A model generated the notes under the pieces. The model was not told the origin of the DNA and did not search any database. It saw only the letters and a program-made list of their open reading frames with translations. Source: an uncultured Solirubrobacterales bacterium (lineage in GTDB: Bacteria; Actinomycetota; Thermoleophilia; Solirubrobacterales; JACPNS01). Taken from it: a DNA stretch of 64,000 nucleotides. The stretch covers positions 62,001 through 126,000 of the forward strand of contig CAKZMQ010000015.1 of NCBI GenBank assembly GCA_937128795.1, written 5' to 3'. Both the position numbers and the translations under genes were made by a program. Below are positions 18,903-28,992 of the stretch, in pieces. The stretch's first letter is position 1, and the number at the start of each line of letters is the position of its first letter.

Positions 18903-20165
18903 CTAGCCTCCAACTTCCGCGCGAATCGCCGCGGGACCGTCGGCCGTCTTGCCCTGGCCTTCCTCGGTCGCACCAACGAGAATCGCAATTTTTCCAAGGT
19001 GTTTGTTGTCGCGCAGCATCTGGTGTGACTCCGGCACCGCCTCGAAGCCCATCGTCTTCCAGAGCACCGGGCTGATCTGACCGTTGTCGATCAGGTCGTT
19101 GGCCTTCTTCGCCTCCCAGGCGTTGGCGAAGTGGCTGCCGAGAATCTCCTTCTGACGCATCCACAGGTATCGGACGTCGAAGTCGAGGTTGTAGCCGGAC
19201 GTCGCACCGCAGATCACGACCTTGCCGAACGTCTTGACGCACAGGACCGACGTCGGAAAGGTCGCCTTGCCGACGTGTTCGAAGACAATGTCGGGAGCGC
19301 CGCCGAGGATTTCGGCGACGTCGTTCGAGAAGCGACGCGACTCTTTGAATCGGGCCTTCTCTTCTTCGGGAGTCTCACCGCCGACTCGCTGAAGTTTGTA
19401 GTCGCCTCGGTTGATGTAGTCCTCGGCGCCGAGCTGTTTGACCAACTCGCCCTTCTCATCCGAAGAGACGACGCCGACCGACTTACCGCCGGCCATCTTG
19501 ACGAGCTGCGTCGCGAATACGCCGAGTCCGCCGGCCGCACCCCAGATCAGGACCTTGTCGCCGCCCTGAATCTTTGCGCGGTCGAGCAGCATCCGGTACG
19601 CGGTGAAGTAGGTCAGCCCGTAGCTGGCAGCCTCTTCCCAGCTGAGGTGCTTGGGCTTGGGCAGCAACTGCTGCGCCTGCACCTTGCAGTACTGCGCGAA
19701 GCTGCCCCAGGTTGTCTCGTATGCCCAGATCTGCTGGCTCGGCGCGGCGAGCGGGTCGAGCCCGTGGACTTCAACGTCCTCGTAGGAAGCCTGGTTGCAG
19801 TGCATCACGACTTCGTCGCCGGGCTTCCAGCGCGTTACGCCTTCACCGACCTTCCAGACGATTCCCGAGGCGTCGGAGCCGCCGATGTGGTGGTCCTCCG
19901 GGTGATAGCGAAAGACCGAAACGGGCTCGCCGAGCGCCGCCCAGACGTTGTTGAAGTTGACGCCGGCGGCCATCACTTTGACGACGACCTCGAACGGTCC
20001 GGGCTCCGGGCACTCGATCTCTTCGAGCTGGATCGCGTCTTCCGGCTCGCCAAGACGGTCTTCGCGGATCACCCACGCGAGCATCGTCGTGGGCAGTTCT
20101 CCCAGCGGCTGCGAGTCGTCGGCCAGCTGGGTCAGGTCGGCTTCGTTGAGTTCCAAAACGGGCAT
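18903..20165 (-). CDS. ccr: Crotonyl-CoA carboxylase/reductase
   Basis: Ccr-specific: FNNVWAALGEPVSVF..YHPEDHHIGGSDASGIVWKVGEGV, IWAYETTWGSFAQYCKVQAQQLLPKPKHLSWEEAASYGLTYFTAYRML. Confidence 0.95.
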   Translation of the reverse strand: MPVLELNEADLTQLADDSQPLGELPTTMLAWVIREDRLGEPEDAIQLEEIECPEPGPFEVVVKVMAAGVNFNNVWAALGEPVSVFRYHPEDHHIGGSDASGIVWKVGEGVTRWKPGDEVVMHCNQASYEDVEVHGLDPLAAPSQQIWAYETTWGSFAQYCKVQAQQLLPKPKHLSWEEAASYGLTYFTAYRMLLDRAKIQGGDKVLIWGAAGGLGVFATQLVKMAGGKSVGVVSSDEKGELVKQLGAEDYINRGDYKLQRVGGETPEEEKARFKESRRFSNDVAEILGGAPDIVFEHVGKATFPTSVLCVKTFGKVVICGATSGYNLDFDVRYLWMRQKEILGSHFANAWEAKKANDLIDNGQISPVLWKTMGFEAVPESHQMLRDNKHLGKIAILVGATEEGQGKTADGPAAIRAEVGG

Positions 20166-20275
20166 GGTGCTCCTGGGGTCTTAAGTCGTGTTTTCAGGAC
20201 TTGAGTTGCGGCAGAAAATTCAGTCGCGAATCGTATCGCTGATCGCGCGGATAACCTCTTGAGCCGGTGAGGGGG

Positions 20276-20704
20276 ATGCTCAAACCACTGAGTCGTTCAG
20301 GCGGCGCGCGGATGATCGCGTTCGCCGCAATTGTCGCTGCCTGCGCGGTGCTCGCCGGTTGCGCCGGGAACGAGAGCTACAACAACGATCCCAAGCCGCC
20401 GGCGACACGCACCGTGTCGGTGATCGTCCACGAGGATGAGATCGCCGCGTCGCCGAATCCGTTCGGGGCCGGTCCCACGCGCTTCATTGTCACCAATCAG
20501 ACCGGTGCCAAGCAGCTCGTCACATTTTCAACGGATCGCGTCGATCGCGATGTCCTGGTCGATGTCCAGCAGACCGCCAACTTCAAGATGACGCTCGAAG
20601 AGGGTTTTCTTGGCATCAGCGCCGACAATTCGGCGGCGAACACGCTCGAAATAGCTGTCGGCCCCGAGCGCCCCTCGGCCCAGCAAGACCTCAACCAGCC
20701 GTAG
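20276..20704 (+). CDS. Putative lipoprotein
   Basis: Signal peptide with lipobox VLAGC. Confidence 0.65.
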   Translation: MLKPLSRSGGARMIAFAAIVAACAVLAGCAGNESYNNDPKPPATRTVSVIVHEDEIAASPNPFGAGPTRFIVTNQTGAKQLVTFSTDRVDRDVLVDVQQTANFKMTLEEGFLGISADNSAANTLEIAVGPERPSAQQDLNQP

Positions 20705-21668
20705 CGGCCGGCTCGAACTCCGACGACTGCTCGACGCGCGGCGATCGCTTCAGCACGCCTGCGGCGCAGCAGAACCACAGCACGTACACCCACGAGATTG
20801 TGGCGAACACGACGTGCAGCCAGACCAAGAACTCCGGTAGCTGCTCCTGCCATTGGATCGAACCGATCAGGCCCTGGACGCCGATCAGAACGGCAAATAT
20901 TGCTGACTTCATTCGGAGCTCGCGCGGTGCGTGTCTGCGCCACAAAATCACGAATACTGCGATCGCGGCGATTCCCAGAACGTCCGCCACGCGTCCGTGA
21001 CGATTGACGACCCACTCGAGCGACTCGCCTCCCCGAGGTTCCCAGCGCGCCACCTCGCCCGGCTCACCCCCTGCGTGAGGGCCTGCCGCCGTCGTGAAAA
21101 CTCCAGTCAGCAAAGCCGCAAAGGTCAGCGGCACCAGAGCACGGATCGACCAGGTGCTTACGGCGTCGGTCGATGCCGTCCGCGAGCCGGGCTCGTACTT
21201 GGCGCGCCAGACCAGCGCAACCGCGGCGATCATCATCACCATCGACAACCCGAAGTGCGCCATCACCCAGCCGTACTGCAGCTCGCTCTCGACTGTGAAC
21301 ATGCCGAGAACGGCCTGCGACAGCGCACCGATCGGCAGTAGCCATGCCCAAACCGCGAGGTCGCGGCGATATGGCCTGCGGCGCATGGCACCGATTGCGG
21401 CGGCGAAAACGGCGATTACCACGAGGCCCGACAGGGCGCGGTTGCCGAACTCGATCATCGCGTGCGACTGCAGCGGGGGATAGACCTTGCCGTAGCAACG
21501 CGGCCAGTCCGGGCAACCGAGGCCGGAGGATGTAAGGCGAACGGCGGCACCGCTGAAAACGATCACCGTGAGCGCGCCGAGCGCGAACCACGCGAACTTT
21601 GTGTACTGCTCTGGCGTGAGCGTGAAGCGCTGTTTGCGCGCGGGAGCTTCGTTTGTCGGCGTAGACAT
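20691..21668 (-). CDS. ctaA: COX15/CtaA heme A synthase
   Basis: AVRLTSSGLGCPDWPRCYGKVYPPLQSHAMIEFGNRALSG; multiple TM. Confidence 0.92.
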   Translation of the reverse strand: MSTPTNEAPARKQRFTLTPEQYTKFAWFALGALTVIVFSGAAVRLTSSGLGCPDWPRCYGKVYPPLQSHAMIEFGNRALSGLVVIAVFAAAIGAMRRRPYRRDLAVWAWLLPIGALSQAVLGMFTVESELQYGWVMAHFGLSMVMMIAAVALVWRAKYEPGSRTASTDAVSTWSIRALVPLTFAALLTGVFTTAAGPHAGGEPGEVARWEPRGGESLEWVVNRHGRVADVLGIAAIAVFVILWRRHAPRELRMKSAIFAVLIGVQGLIGSIQWQEQLPEFLVWLHVVFATISWVYVLWFCCAAGVLKRSPRVEQSSEFEPAATAG

Positions 21669-21707
21669 CGCTGCAAACACTAGACCGGCGCTCGCCGCCG
21701 GAACGCG

Positions 21708-22046
21708 TCAGTTGATCGAACTACTGCCGACGATGAATGCCGCGACGGCATCGATCTGTTCGGGAGTCAGGTCACCTTCGAAGCCGGGCATCCCGCCACC
21801 GCCGCTCTTGATTTGTGCGGCAATTTGCTCGGCCGAGAGCGTTGTTCCGTCGAGCGCTGGGCCGCTCTTGCCGCCGGATCCGGCGGGCGCGAACGTGTGG
21901 CAGCCGCCACAGCCCGCGTCGCTGAAAATCTGCTTGCCGTCGCCGGGGTTGGTGCCGGTGGCGTCAGTGTTGGTACCGCCGCAGGCGGTCACGCCGGCAA
22001 TTGCCACGCAGGCGAGGACCAGCAGAAAGAAGCGCGACGCGGCCAA
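21708..22046 (-). CDS. c-type cytochrome
   Basis: GCGGCHTFAP (CxxCH); MPGF axial Met region. Confidence 0.88.
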   Translation of the reverse strand: MAASRFFLLVLACVAIAGVTACGGTNTDATGTNPGDGKQIFSDAGCGGCHTFAPAGSGGKSGPALDGTTLSAEQIAAQIKSGGGGMPGFEGDLTPEQIDAVAAFIVGSSSIN

Positions 22047-22051
22047 GTTGG

Positions 22052-22285
22052 CTATTTGCCGCCGGTGCTGTTCTGGCTGTGCGTCGAGTCGCCGAGCTCT
22101 TCACGGCGAGTTTCGATCTGACCAAGCTTGCGTTGGAGGCGATCCCAGGAGCGACCCTCGGCTTCGTCATACGCGGATCCCGCGAGACCTTCGAGGCTTT
22201 TAGAGTAAATGCGCCATGCCTTGGCCTCTGATTCCTCGAGCCGGGCGAGTTCCGTACCTACGGGCTGTTCACTCACTGCTGCCAT
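22052..22285 (-). CDS. Hypothetical protein
   Basis: 77-aa ORF abutting the cytochrome gene. Confidence 0.5.
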   Translation of the reverse strand: MAAVSEQPVGTELARLEESEAKAWRIYSKSLEGLAGSAYDEAEGRSWDRLQRKLGQIETRREELGDSTHSQNSTGGK

Positions 22286-22498
22286 GTCGGACCTCCATTC
22301 TCGCTGTTGTCGCCGATTCGGATCAATCCTGCTGTGCTGCAGTAATGCAGTTGTTGCAGTGTCCTTGTCTGCCTCGGCGGCACTTACCGGTTCCAAACAG
22401 GGTACCTGTCCGCATGACGGATGAATGCCAATTGCTGACGTCGGCCCGTGCTCGGTATCACTACCTACATAACAGTTCGACCGGGAACGGGTTTCGGT

Positions 22499-23470
22499 TT
22501 AGTTTGTGTTGAGGCTGGCCGTATCTACGACCCGCGCCGTTAGGCCAGAAACCGTCACATCGTCACCGATCTCTGCCTCTCGGCGCAGCACCGCCAGGGC
22601 AATTGGACCGTGCTCGGGCGAGACGACGGCCGTTCCGACCGAGCCCAGCTCGCGTCCGTCTTTGGCGATCACCGGTGCGCCGTCTTCCATCGGAAGCTCC
22701 GCCAACAATGCGCGCAGGTTTCGATTCGGCTTGCCCTTGTAGTGCATCCGTGCGACCGTCTCCTGGCCCACGTAACAACCCTTCTCGAAACTGACCGCGC
22801 GGTCGTTCAGTCCTGCCTCGCCCGGGATCGTGTTTTCGTCGAGCTCCTTGCCAAACGCCGGAACGCCCGATTCGACGCGGACCAGTTCGGCCAGCGGTTC
22901 GTCGGCCCTGCGCATCTCGGCCTCGAGTCGATCGATCACGGCGTCGACGACCGAAGTCGGCACCAGCAAGTCGAGTTGGTTTTGACCAACGACCACTGCC
23001 GTGACCTCAACGTCGGTCACTTCGAAACCTACGTGGTCGTTTTCGGCCGTGCCGAGCTGCGGCGCGGAATCGGCGAATGTGGCCAGTGCCGCGTGCGCCG
23101 ACGGACCGATCAACGTGATGCGGTCGAAATCGCCGCTCAGATCTTCGGTCGTGAAGAAATAGCCGATCCGGAAGGTGTCGATCGTGTGGCGAATCACTGG
23201 CAGCAATGCGCGTTCGGCGACCACCATCACACCGCGTTCGGTGCGCAGAATGCGCATGTCGGCACGCATCTTGCCCTTCGGCGTGAGCAGCGCTGCGTAC
23301 GCGCCCTGACCCGGGGTCAGCGACTCAATGTCATTCGTCACCTGGCCCTGCAGAAACTCGGCCGCGTCGTCGCCGAGTAGCGCAAGCACCCCTGGTTGGT
23401 CGCGTTTGACAAACACCGCGGATTCCCGCGCCGCGGCGTATTCGATCTCGAGTTGCTCGGTCAGCTGCAT
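22499..23470 (-). CDS. ygfZ: Folate-binding YgfZ/GcvT-like protein
   Basis: FLQGQVTNDIESL; KGCYVGQETVARMHYKG signature. Confidence 0.9.
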   Translation of the reverse strand: MQLTEQLEIEYAAARESAVFVKRDQPGVLALLGDDAAEFLQGQVTNDIESLTPGQGAYAALLTPKGKMRADMRILRTERGVMVVAERALLPVIRHTIDTFRIGYFFTTEDLSGDFDRITLIGPSAHAALATFADSAPQLGTAENDHVGFEVTDVEVTAVVVGQNQLDLLVPTSVVDAVIDRLEAEMRRADEPLAELVRVESGVPAFGKELDENTIPGEAGLNDRAVSFEKGCYVGQETVARMHYKGKPNRNLRALLAELPMEDGAPVIAKDGRELGSVGTAVVSPEHGPIALAVLRREAEIGDDVTVSGLTARVVDTASLNTN

Positions 23471-23516
23471 AACCGCGATCCTAACGTCGCTCCCGATCGG
23501 CCCGGTAGCTTGAGCG

Positions 23517-24455
23517 GTGATGCACGGACCAGGGGGACACACCCACTCGCACAGCGATAGTGACGGCGGCTCGCGGGCCGAAAACACGCGTCGCATGATT
23601 TGGGCGCTGCTGATCAACGTTGCGATGATCGTGCTCGGCATCGTCGGCGCCGTGCTGACGGGATCGCTGGCCCTATGGGCCGACGCCGGGCACGTCCTTT
23701 CGGATGTCCTGGCGATCGCGCTTGGTATCGCCGCCGCCAAGGTGGCGGCGCGGCCGGCCACCGGACGTGGCACGTTCGGGCTCGGTCGGGTCGAGATCCT
23801 CGCTGCGTTGGTGAATGGTCTGGCGTTGGTCGCGGTGTCCGTCTGGATCGCGTTCGAAGCGATCGGGCGATTCGGTGATCCGCCGGAGATCGATGGAACA
23901 GGCGTGCTGATCTTCGGATTCTTCGGGCTGCTCGGCAACGCCGTTGCCACCTGGGTGCTCGTGCGCGGCGATCGAAGCGACATCAATCTTGAGGGTGTGC
24001 TTCGGCATTCGGTGGCCGACGCGCTTGGTTCGATCGGCGTGGTGATCGCGGGCGTCGGCATCATCGCCACCGGCTGGAACGAGCTCGACCCGATCATCGG
24101 GCTGTTGATCGCGTTGTTGATTCTGCTTTCGTCCTGGCGTTTGATCCGCGAACCGGTCGAGGTGTTGCTCGAACGCGCTCCCGAAGGTGTCGACGTCGAG
24201 GCCGTCGGCATGGGGATTGCGCGGGTGAACGGAGTTCGCGAGGTCCATGATCTGCACGTCTGGTCGATCACATCGGGATTTCCGGCGCTCGCGGCACACG
24301 TCACGGTCGACGCGACGTGCGAGGTCGACGCCACGCGCGAGGGCATCGAAGAATTGCTCGAGCGCGAGTTTTCGATCACGCACACGACACTGCAGGTGAC
24401 GGCGGAGCGGCTGCTGCAGATCGACGACGCCGACGACACCGTGAGCCCTGAGTAA
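23517..24455 (+). CDS. Cation diffusion facilitator (CzcD-like)
   Basis: His-rich N-term GPGGHTHSHSDSDGG; SLALWADAGHVLSDVLAIALG; HSVADALGSIGV. Confidence 0.93.
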   Translation: MMHGPGGHTHSHSDSDGGSRAENTRRMIWALLINVAMIVLGIVGAVLTGSLALWADAGHVLSDVLAIALGIAAAKVAARPATGRGTFGLGRVEILAALVNGLALVAVSVWIAFEAIGRFGDPPEIDGTGVLIFGFFGLLGNAVATWVLVRGDRSDINLEGVLRHSVADALGSIGVVIAGVGIIATGWNELDPIIGLLIALLILLSSWRLIREPVEVLLERAPEGVDVEAVGMGIARVNGVREVHDLHVWSITSGFPALAAHVTVDATCEVDATREGIEELLEREFSITHTTLQVTAERLLQIDDADDTVSPE

Positions 24456-24467
24456 GATCGATTCCCA

Positions 24468-24830
24468 ATGGCTCTCGCGTCCGAATTCAACGAAGTGGTC
24501 GATGCTCTGCCCGACGATTGGACGGATCTCGAATTCGACCTACGCATCAGCGACGAGGACGACTACGTCGAAGCCGCAACGTTGTTGACCCAGTGCAACG
24601 CACAGCCCTACTCGCGCGCCGAATGGCACTGGCGCGTGCTGGTGGCTCATCGCTTTGGTCACGGCGCGGCTCCGGAGGCTGTGCACGCCACGCTTGGACT
24701 TCTCGACCAGAACGGCATCGAGGGCGAATTCGAAGTTCGCGAGATCCGCTCCGGAAGGGCCGAAACCGTGCAGATGTGGGGACAGCCCGAGGCCGTGCGT
24801 CGCGAATTCCGCGCGCGACGCGGCCTGTAG
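24468..24830 (+). CDS. Hypothetical protein
   Basis: 120-aa ORF, codon usage consistent with coding. Confidence 0.55.
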   Translation: MALASEFNEVVDALPDDWTDLEFDLRISDEDDYVEAATLLTQCNAQPYSRAEWHWRVLVAHRFGHGAAPEAVHATLGLLDQNGIEGEFEVREIRSGRAETVQMWGQPEAVRREFRARRGL

Positions 24831-24853
24831 CTGCGTCTGATGGGCACCGCCTG

Positions 24854-25195
24854 ATGGGTAGCGGCGAAATCGTCCTGCTCGGCAATGATCTGATGTTCGG
24901 GTCGAAGGTGGAGGCGATGATTCGCGAGGCGGGGTTTCAGCCGGTGCTCGCCGGCGACGCGGACGAGGCGTTGGATCGCGCGGCCACTGCGAAACTGCTG
25001 ATCGTCGACCTGACGGACGGCTCCTTCGACGGAGCATCGATCGTGGCGAACGGAACGCCGACCTTCGGCTTCTACGCCCACACAGACGACGAGACCCGGC
25101 GCCGGGCGCTTGCAGCCGGATTCGCAATAGTCGTGCCTCGCTCGCGCATGATGCGCGAGGGTGCTGAATTGATCGCGACCACGGCCGCCAACTAG
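24854..25195 (+). CDS. Receiver-like (pseudo-response-regulator) protein
   Basis: IVLLGNDLMFGSKVEAMIREAGFQPVLAGDADEALDR..LLIVDLT..ALAAGFAIVVPRS. Confidence 0.6.
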   Translation: MGSGEIVLLGNDLMFGSKVEAMIREAGFQPVLAGDADEALDRAATAKLLIVDLTDGSFDGASIVANGTPTFGFYAHTDDETRRRALAAGFAIVVPRSRMMREGAELIATTAAN

Positions 25196-25331
25196 CTACC
25201 GCCGCGTCGCGACGCAGTCTGCAAGAACCAGTCCGCTTTGCAGGATGGAAAACGCTGTGCGCGAACGAAACCACGTCGAAGCACTTCCGTGTCCGCGCTC
25301 AGCGCAATTCACTTCACTAGGAGCTTTAGTC

Positions 25332-26102
25332 GTGGAAAACTCATCAAAATCGAAGGCTCTGATCGCCGAACTGATCGGTACCTACGCCCTCGTCCTGTCG
25401 ATCATCATGGCCGTCTCGATCTATGTCGGCGTAGCCACTGAGGCGGGCGGCCAGCTGCTGCCGAACGTGGTTGTGCCGTTCATCGCGTTCGTCCACGGTT
25501 TCGTGCTGTTCGTGATGATCCAGACGCTGGGCGCAGTCTCAGGCGGTCACTTCAATCCGGCCGTGACGCTCGGGTTGCTCTCGATCGGCAAGATCAAAGG
25601 TGCCGATGCTGCCAAATACGTAACCGTCCAAGTGATCGGCGGAACGCTCGCCGGTGTGACGTTGGCGTTGGTGCTCAACGATCTCGGAACGTCGGTCAAG
25701 TTTGGTTCGCCGTCGATCGATCCTTCGATCTCGCTCGCGAGCGGGATCGTGCTTGAGGCGATCTTCACGTTCCTCCTGGTCTGGACGGTCGTCGCGACCG
25801 CCGTCAATCCGAACGGCCCGAAAGAGTGGGCGCCGGTCGCGATCGCCACATCGCTTGCGCTCGGAGTCTTTCTGATCGGATCGCTCACCGGTGCAAGTCT
25901 CAACCCGGCGCGCGCGTTCGGTCCGGACTTCACGAACATGCTTTTCGGTGACGGTGGATTTGGCTCGGTCCGCGACTTCGTACTTGCCTACGTCGTCGGC
26001 CCGATCGCGGGTGGCGTGCTCGCGGCGACGCTCTACAACGCGCTCTACATCGAGAAGCCTGCGCCGACCGCCCCCGCACCGTCGGAAGCTTCGCCGCTCT
26101 AG
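25332..26102 (+). CDS. MIP/aquaporin family channel
   Basis: GTG start after aggag; NPA motifs SGGHFNPAVTLG and GASLNPARAFGPD. Confidence 0.93.
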   Translation: MENSSKSKALIAELIGTYALVLSIIMAVSIYVGVATEAGGQLLPNVVVPFIAFVHGFVLFVMIQTLGAVSGGHFNPAVTLGLLSIGKIKGADAAKYVTVQVIGGTLAGVTLALVLNDLGTSVKFGSPSIDPSISLASGIVLEAIFTFLLVWTVVATAVNPNGPKEWAPVAIATSLALGVFLIGSLTGASLNPARAFGPDFTNMLFGDGGFGSVRDFVLAYVVGPIAGGVLAATLYNALYIEKPAPTAPAPSEASPL

Positions 26103-26129
26103 ACATCGCCATTCCTGGTTGACGGTTTC

Positions 26130-26155
26130 CGGGCGCCGCGACATCGCGGCGCCCG
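26130..26155. terminator. Strong GC hairpin, possible terminator
   Basis: cgggcgccgcg acat cgcggcgcccg perfect 11-bp stem with flanking cggtt/aaccg. Confidence 0.6.
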
Positions 26156-26210
26156 AACCGGCAAAATGGAGATCGAATCGCAATCGCATCCACCCGAATG
26201 AGGAGGAAGC

Positions 26211-26660
26211 ATGAAATTCGATCGAATCCTCGTAATCGCAAACGAAACGATCGCCGGAAAACCACTGCACAGGCAGATCGCCGAGATGGCGTCGGATCGG
26301 GCCGAGGTGATGGTCGTCGCACCGGCGCTCAGTTCGCGACTGAAGTATGCGTTCTCCGATGTCGATGGCCCGCGCGAGGAGGCGCGTGGTCGGCTCGATG
26401 AGTCGCTCGCGTTGATGGCAGAGAGCGGCATCCGCGCGACCGGCGAAGTGGGCGACGCGAACCCGACACTCGCATTCGAAGACGCATCGGCGGTTTTCAA
26501 CCCCGACACAGTGATCGTCTCGACGCACCCCGAGGGTCGCTCGAATTGGCTCGAGAACGGCGTGGTCGAGGAGATTCGCGAGCGCACGCAGATCCCCGTC
26601 ACGCACGTCGTCGTCGATCTCGACGCCGTCGAGCACACACCGCGAACGGCGACCGCCTGA
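26211..26660 (+). CDS. Universal stress-like/Rossmann small protein
   Basis: FDRILVIANETIAGKPLHRQIAEMA; preceded by aggagg. Confidence 0.65.
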   Translation: MKFDRILVIANETIAGKPLHRQIAEMASDRAEVMVVAPALSSRLKYAFSDVDGPREEARGRLDESLALMAESGIRATGEVGDANPTLAFEDASAVFNPDTVIVSTHPEGRSNWLENGVVEEIRERTQIPVTHVVVDLDAVEHTPRTATA

Positions 26661-26718
26661 CGGCGACACCTGCACGTAGAACACGAGGGCGCGCTGCACC
26701 GGGAGATAAAGTGGCCCG

Positions 26719-28968
26719 ATGCAACGCGTCACCTATTCGCGCAACTACACGATTTCGTTGTCGCGCACCTGCCGTTGCTATTGCAAGTACTGCGCCTTCG
26801 CCACTCACCAGGCGCATCTTCGGGGACCGAAGGAGGTCGAGAACCTGCTCGGGCTGGCCGAGCGCAAGCGCGCCAAGGAGCTGCTGATCCTGACGGGCGA
26901 GGCTCCCGACGAACATCCCGAGGTCAAGCAAAAACTCGCCGCGATCGGCCACGACAGTTTCATCGATTACGTCGTCTGGGTCTGCGAACGCGCGTTGGAG
27001 CGCGGGATCCTGCCGCACACCAATCTGGGTGTGATGACGCGCGCCGAGATGGCGAAGCTTCGTGAGGTCACTGCCTCGCAGGGGTTGATGCTCGAATCCA
27101 CGTCGGAGCAGTTGATGGAAACCGTGCACGCGGGCTCGCCCACCAAGCATCCAGAAGAGCGCCTACGAACGATCGAACTCGCCGGCGAGCTTCGCGTTCC
27201 ATATACGACCGGCATCCTCGTCGGTATCGGCGAGACCGCGGCCGATCGAATCGACAGTCTGCAGGCGATTGCCGATTTGCACGAGCAGTACGGCCACATC
27301 CAGGAAGTAATTCTGCAGAATTTTGTGCCGCATCCGCGCTACCACGGCCAGGACGTAGGGGCAATCGCCGAGGAGGCCGCCGACGACCTCTGGCGCACCG
27401 GTATGGCGGCGGATGGCGACCATGTCGACGCGACGCGCTTGCCCGAGTGGGCCAATCCCGTGTCGATCGACGAGATGCGTGAGCTGGTGCGTGCGACGCG
27501 GCAGCTGATGCCCGACGTCGGTATCCAGATTCCGCCGAACCTCGCCGACTGGTGGCCCGATCTGGTTGAGGCCGGAGCGACAGATCTCGGCGGGCTGTCA
27601 GCGAACGGCGACCACATATCGCCCGAGTTGCCGTTTCCGTCGCCGAAGCAGGTTCGCGAGCGATTGGCGGACGACGGCTACGCGCTCGGCGAACGGCTCT
27701 GCGTCTACCCGCAATACATCAGCGACGACTGGGTCGCTCCGGCGGTGCTCGACACCATCAAGCTGAACTACTGGACGTTCATCCCGCGTGGCGAACGCAG
27801 CCGGTCGGTCAGTCGTGAGGTTGCTGACGAGGGCTACGTGCTCGACGCAATCGCCAAAGGCCGCGAGGGCCTTCGGCTCGATCCACCTGAATTGACAGCG
27901 CTGTTCAGCGAACGGCGTCCCGAGCTGATTGAGAATCTGCGCGCCGCCGCTGACGATCTGCGGCACGAACTCGTCGGCGACGACGTCAGTTTCATCGTCA
28001 ATCGCAACGTCAACTTCACGAACATCTGCACCGTCGGCTGCGCCTTCTGCGGGTTCGGTCAGAGTCGCCGCTCGCCCGATGCCTACCTCGCCGACGAAGG
28101 CGAATTTCGCGAAAAGGTCGCCGAAGCGATCGAGTTCGGCGCGACCGAGCTGTGCATGCAGGGCGGGATCCATCCGGACTACGAACTTGAGGACTACGGC
28201 CGATGGCTTGAGATCGCCCGCGACGAAGCTCCCGAGATCCACTTGCACGCCTACTCGCCGATGGAAATCGCAAACATGATCGATCGGTCCGGGCTCACGG
28301 CGATGGAGGTTTTCACGTACTTGAAGGAGCGCGGTCTCGGGTCAACACCCGGTACCGCCGCCGAGGTGCTCGACGATGCCGTCCGCGAGCGAATCTCTCC
28401 GAACAAACTGCCCGCTGCGCGCTGGGTGGAAATCATCGAGGCGGCGCATGCGGCAGGGGTTTCGACGACCTCAACGGTGATGTTCGGCCATATCGAAGAG
28501 GCGTGGGAGCTGGCGCGTCACATGATCGTCATTCGCGACCTCCAGGAGCGTTCGCTCGCTGGGGGAGGCGCAGCGATCACGGAGTTTGTGCCGCTGTCCT
28601 TCATCCCGTACCAGACGATGCTTGGTCGCACGCATGGCATCAGTGAGCTGAGCCGCGAAGAAAACCTCAAGCACACCGCGGTCTTTCGCCTCGCGCTGGG
28701 GCACACGATCAAGAACGTCCAAGCCAGCTGGGTGAAGATGGGCCTCGATGCAGCCACGGAGGCACTGCGTTGGGGCGTCAACGACCTCGGTGGAACTCTG
28801 ATGGAGGAATCGATTTCGCGTGCCGCCGGATCGCTCCATGGCTCGCGGCTGGATCCGATCGACTTGGTCGGCGCTGCGCATGCTGCGAATCGCGCGGCCT
28901 ACCAGCGCGACACGCTCTACACCGGACGCCTGGCCGAGTACCCGTTGCCGGTGGCGACGGCGGCCTGA
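26719..28968 (+). CDS. fbiC: FO synthase (fused CofG/CofH)
   Basis: Two radical-SAM motifs: SRTCRCYCKYCAF and NICTVGCAFCGF; GLGSTPGTAAEVL. Confidence 0.96.
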   Translation: MQRVTYSRNYTISLSRTCRCYCKYCAFATHQAHLRGPKEVENLLGLAERKRAKELLILTGEAPDEHPEVKQKLAAIGHDSFIDYVVWVCERALERGILPHTNLGVMTRAEMAKLREVTASQGLMLESTSEQLMETVHAGSPTKHPEERLRTIELAGELRVPYTTGILVGIGETAADRIDSLQAIADLHEQYGHIQEVILQNFVPHPRYHGQDVGAIAEEAADDLWRTGMAADGDHVDATRLPEWANPVSIDEMRELVRATRQLMPDVGIQIPPNLADWWPDLVEAGATDLGGLSANGDHISPELPFPSPKQVRERLADDGYALGERLCVYPQYISDDWVAPAVLDTIKLNYWTFIPRGERSRSVSREVADEGYVLDAIAKGREGLRLDPPELTALFSERRPELIENLRAAADDLRHELVGDDVSFIVNRNVNFTNICTVGCAFCGFGQSRRSPDAYLADEGEFREKVAEAIEFGATELCMQGGIHPDYELEDYGRWLEIARDEAPEIHLHAYSPMEIANMIDRSGLTAMEVFTYLKERGLGSTPGTAAEVLDDAVRERISPNKLPAARWVEIIEAAHAAGVSTTSTVMFGHIEEAWELARHMIVIRDLQERSLAGGGAAITEFVPLSFIPYQTMLGRTHGISELSREENLKHTAVFRLALGHTIKNVQASWVKMGLDAATEALRWGVNDLGGTLMEESISRAAGSLHGSRLDPIDLVGAAHAANRAAYQRDTLYTGRLAEYPLPVATAA

Positions 28969-28992
28969 CCGCCTTTTCCGAACCGGCCGGGA

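Noticed and set aside
23471-24547. N-terminal extension of the 682-aa ygfZ ORF
   Set aside because: Only 22499-23470 has YgfZ motifs; the rest is antisense to the CDF transporter
25539-26732. 397-aa minus-strand ORF
   Set aside because: Antisense to the aquaporin and stress-protein genes; Arg/Asp-rich shadow frame
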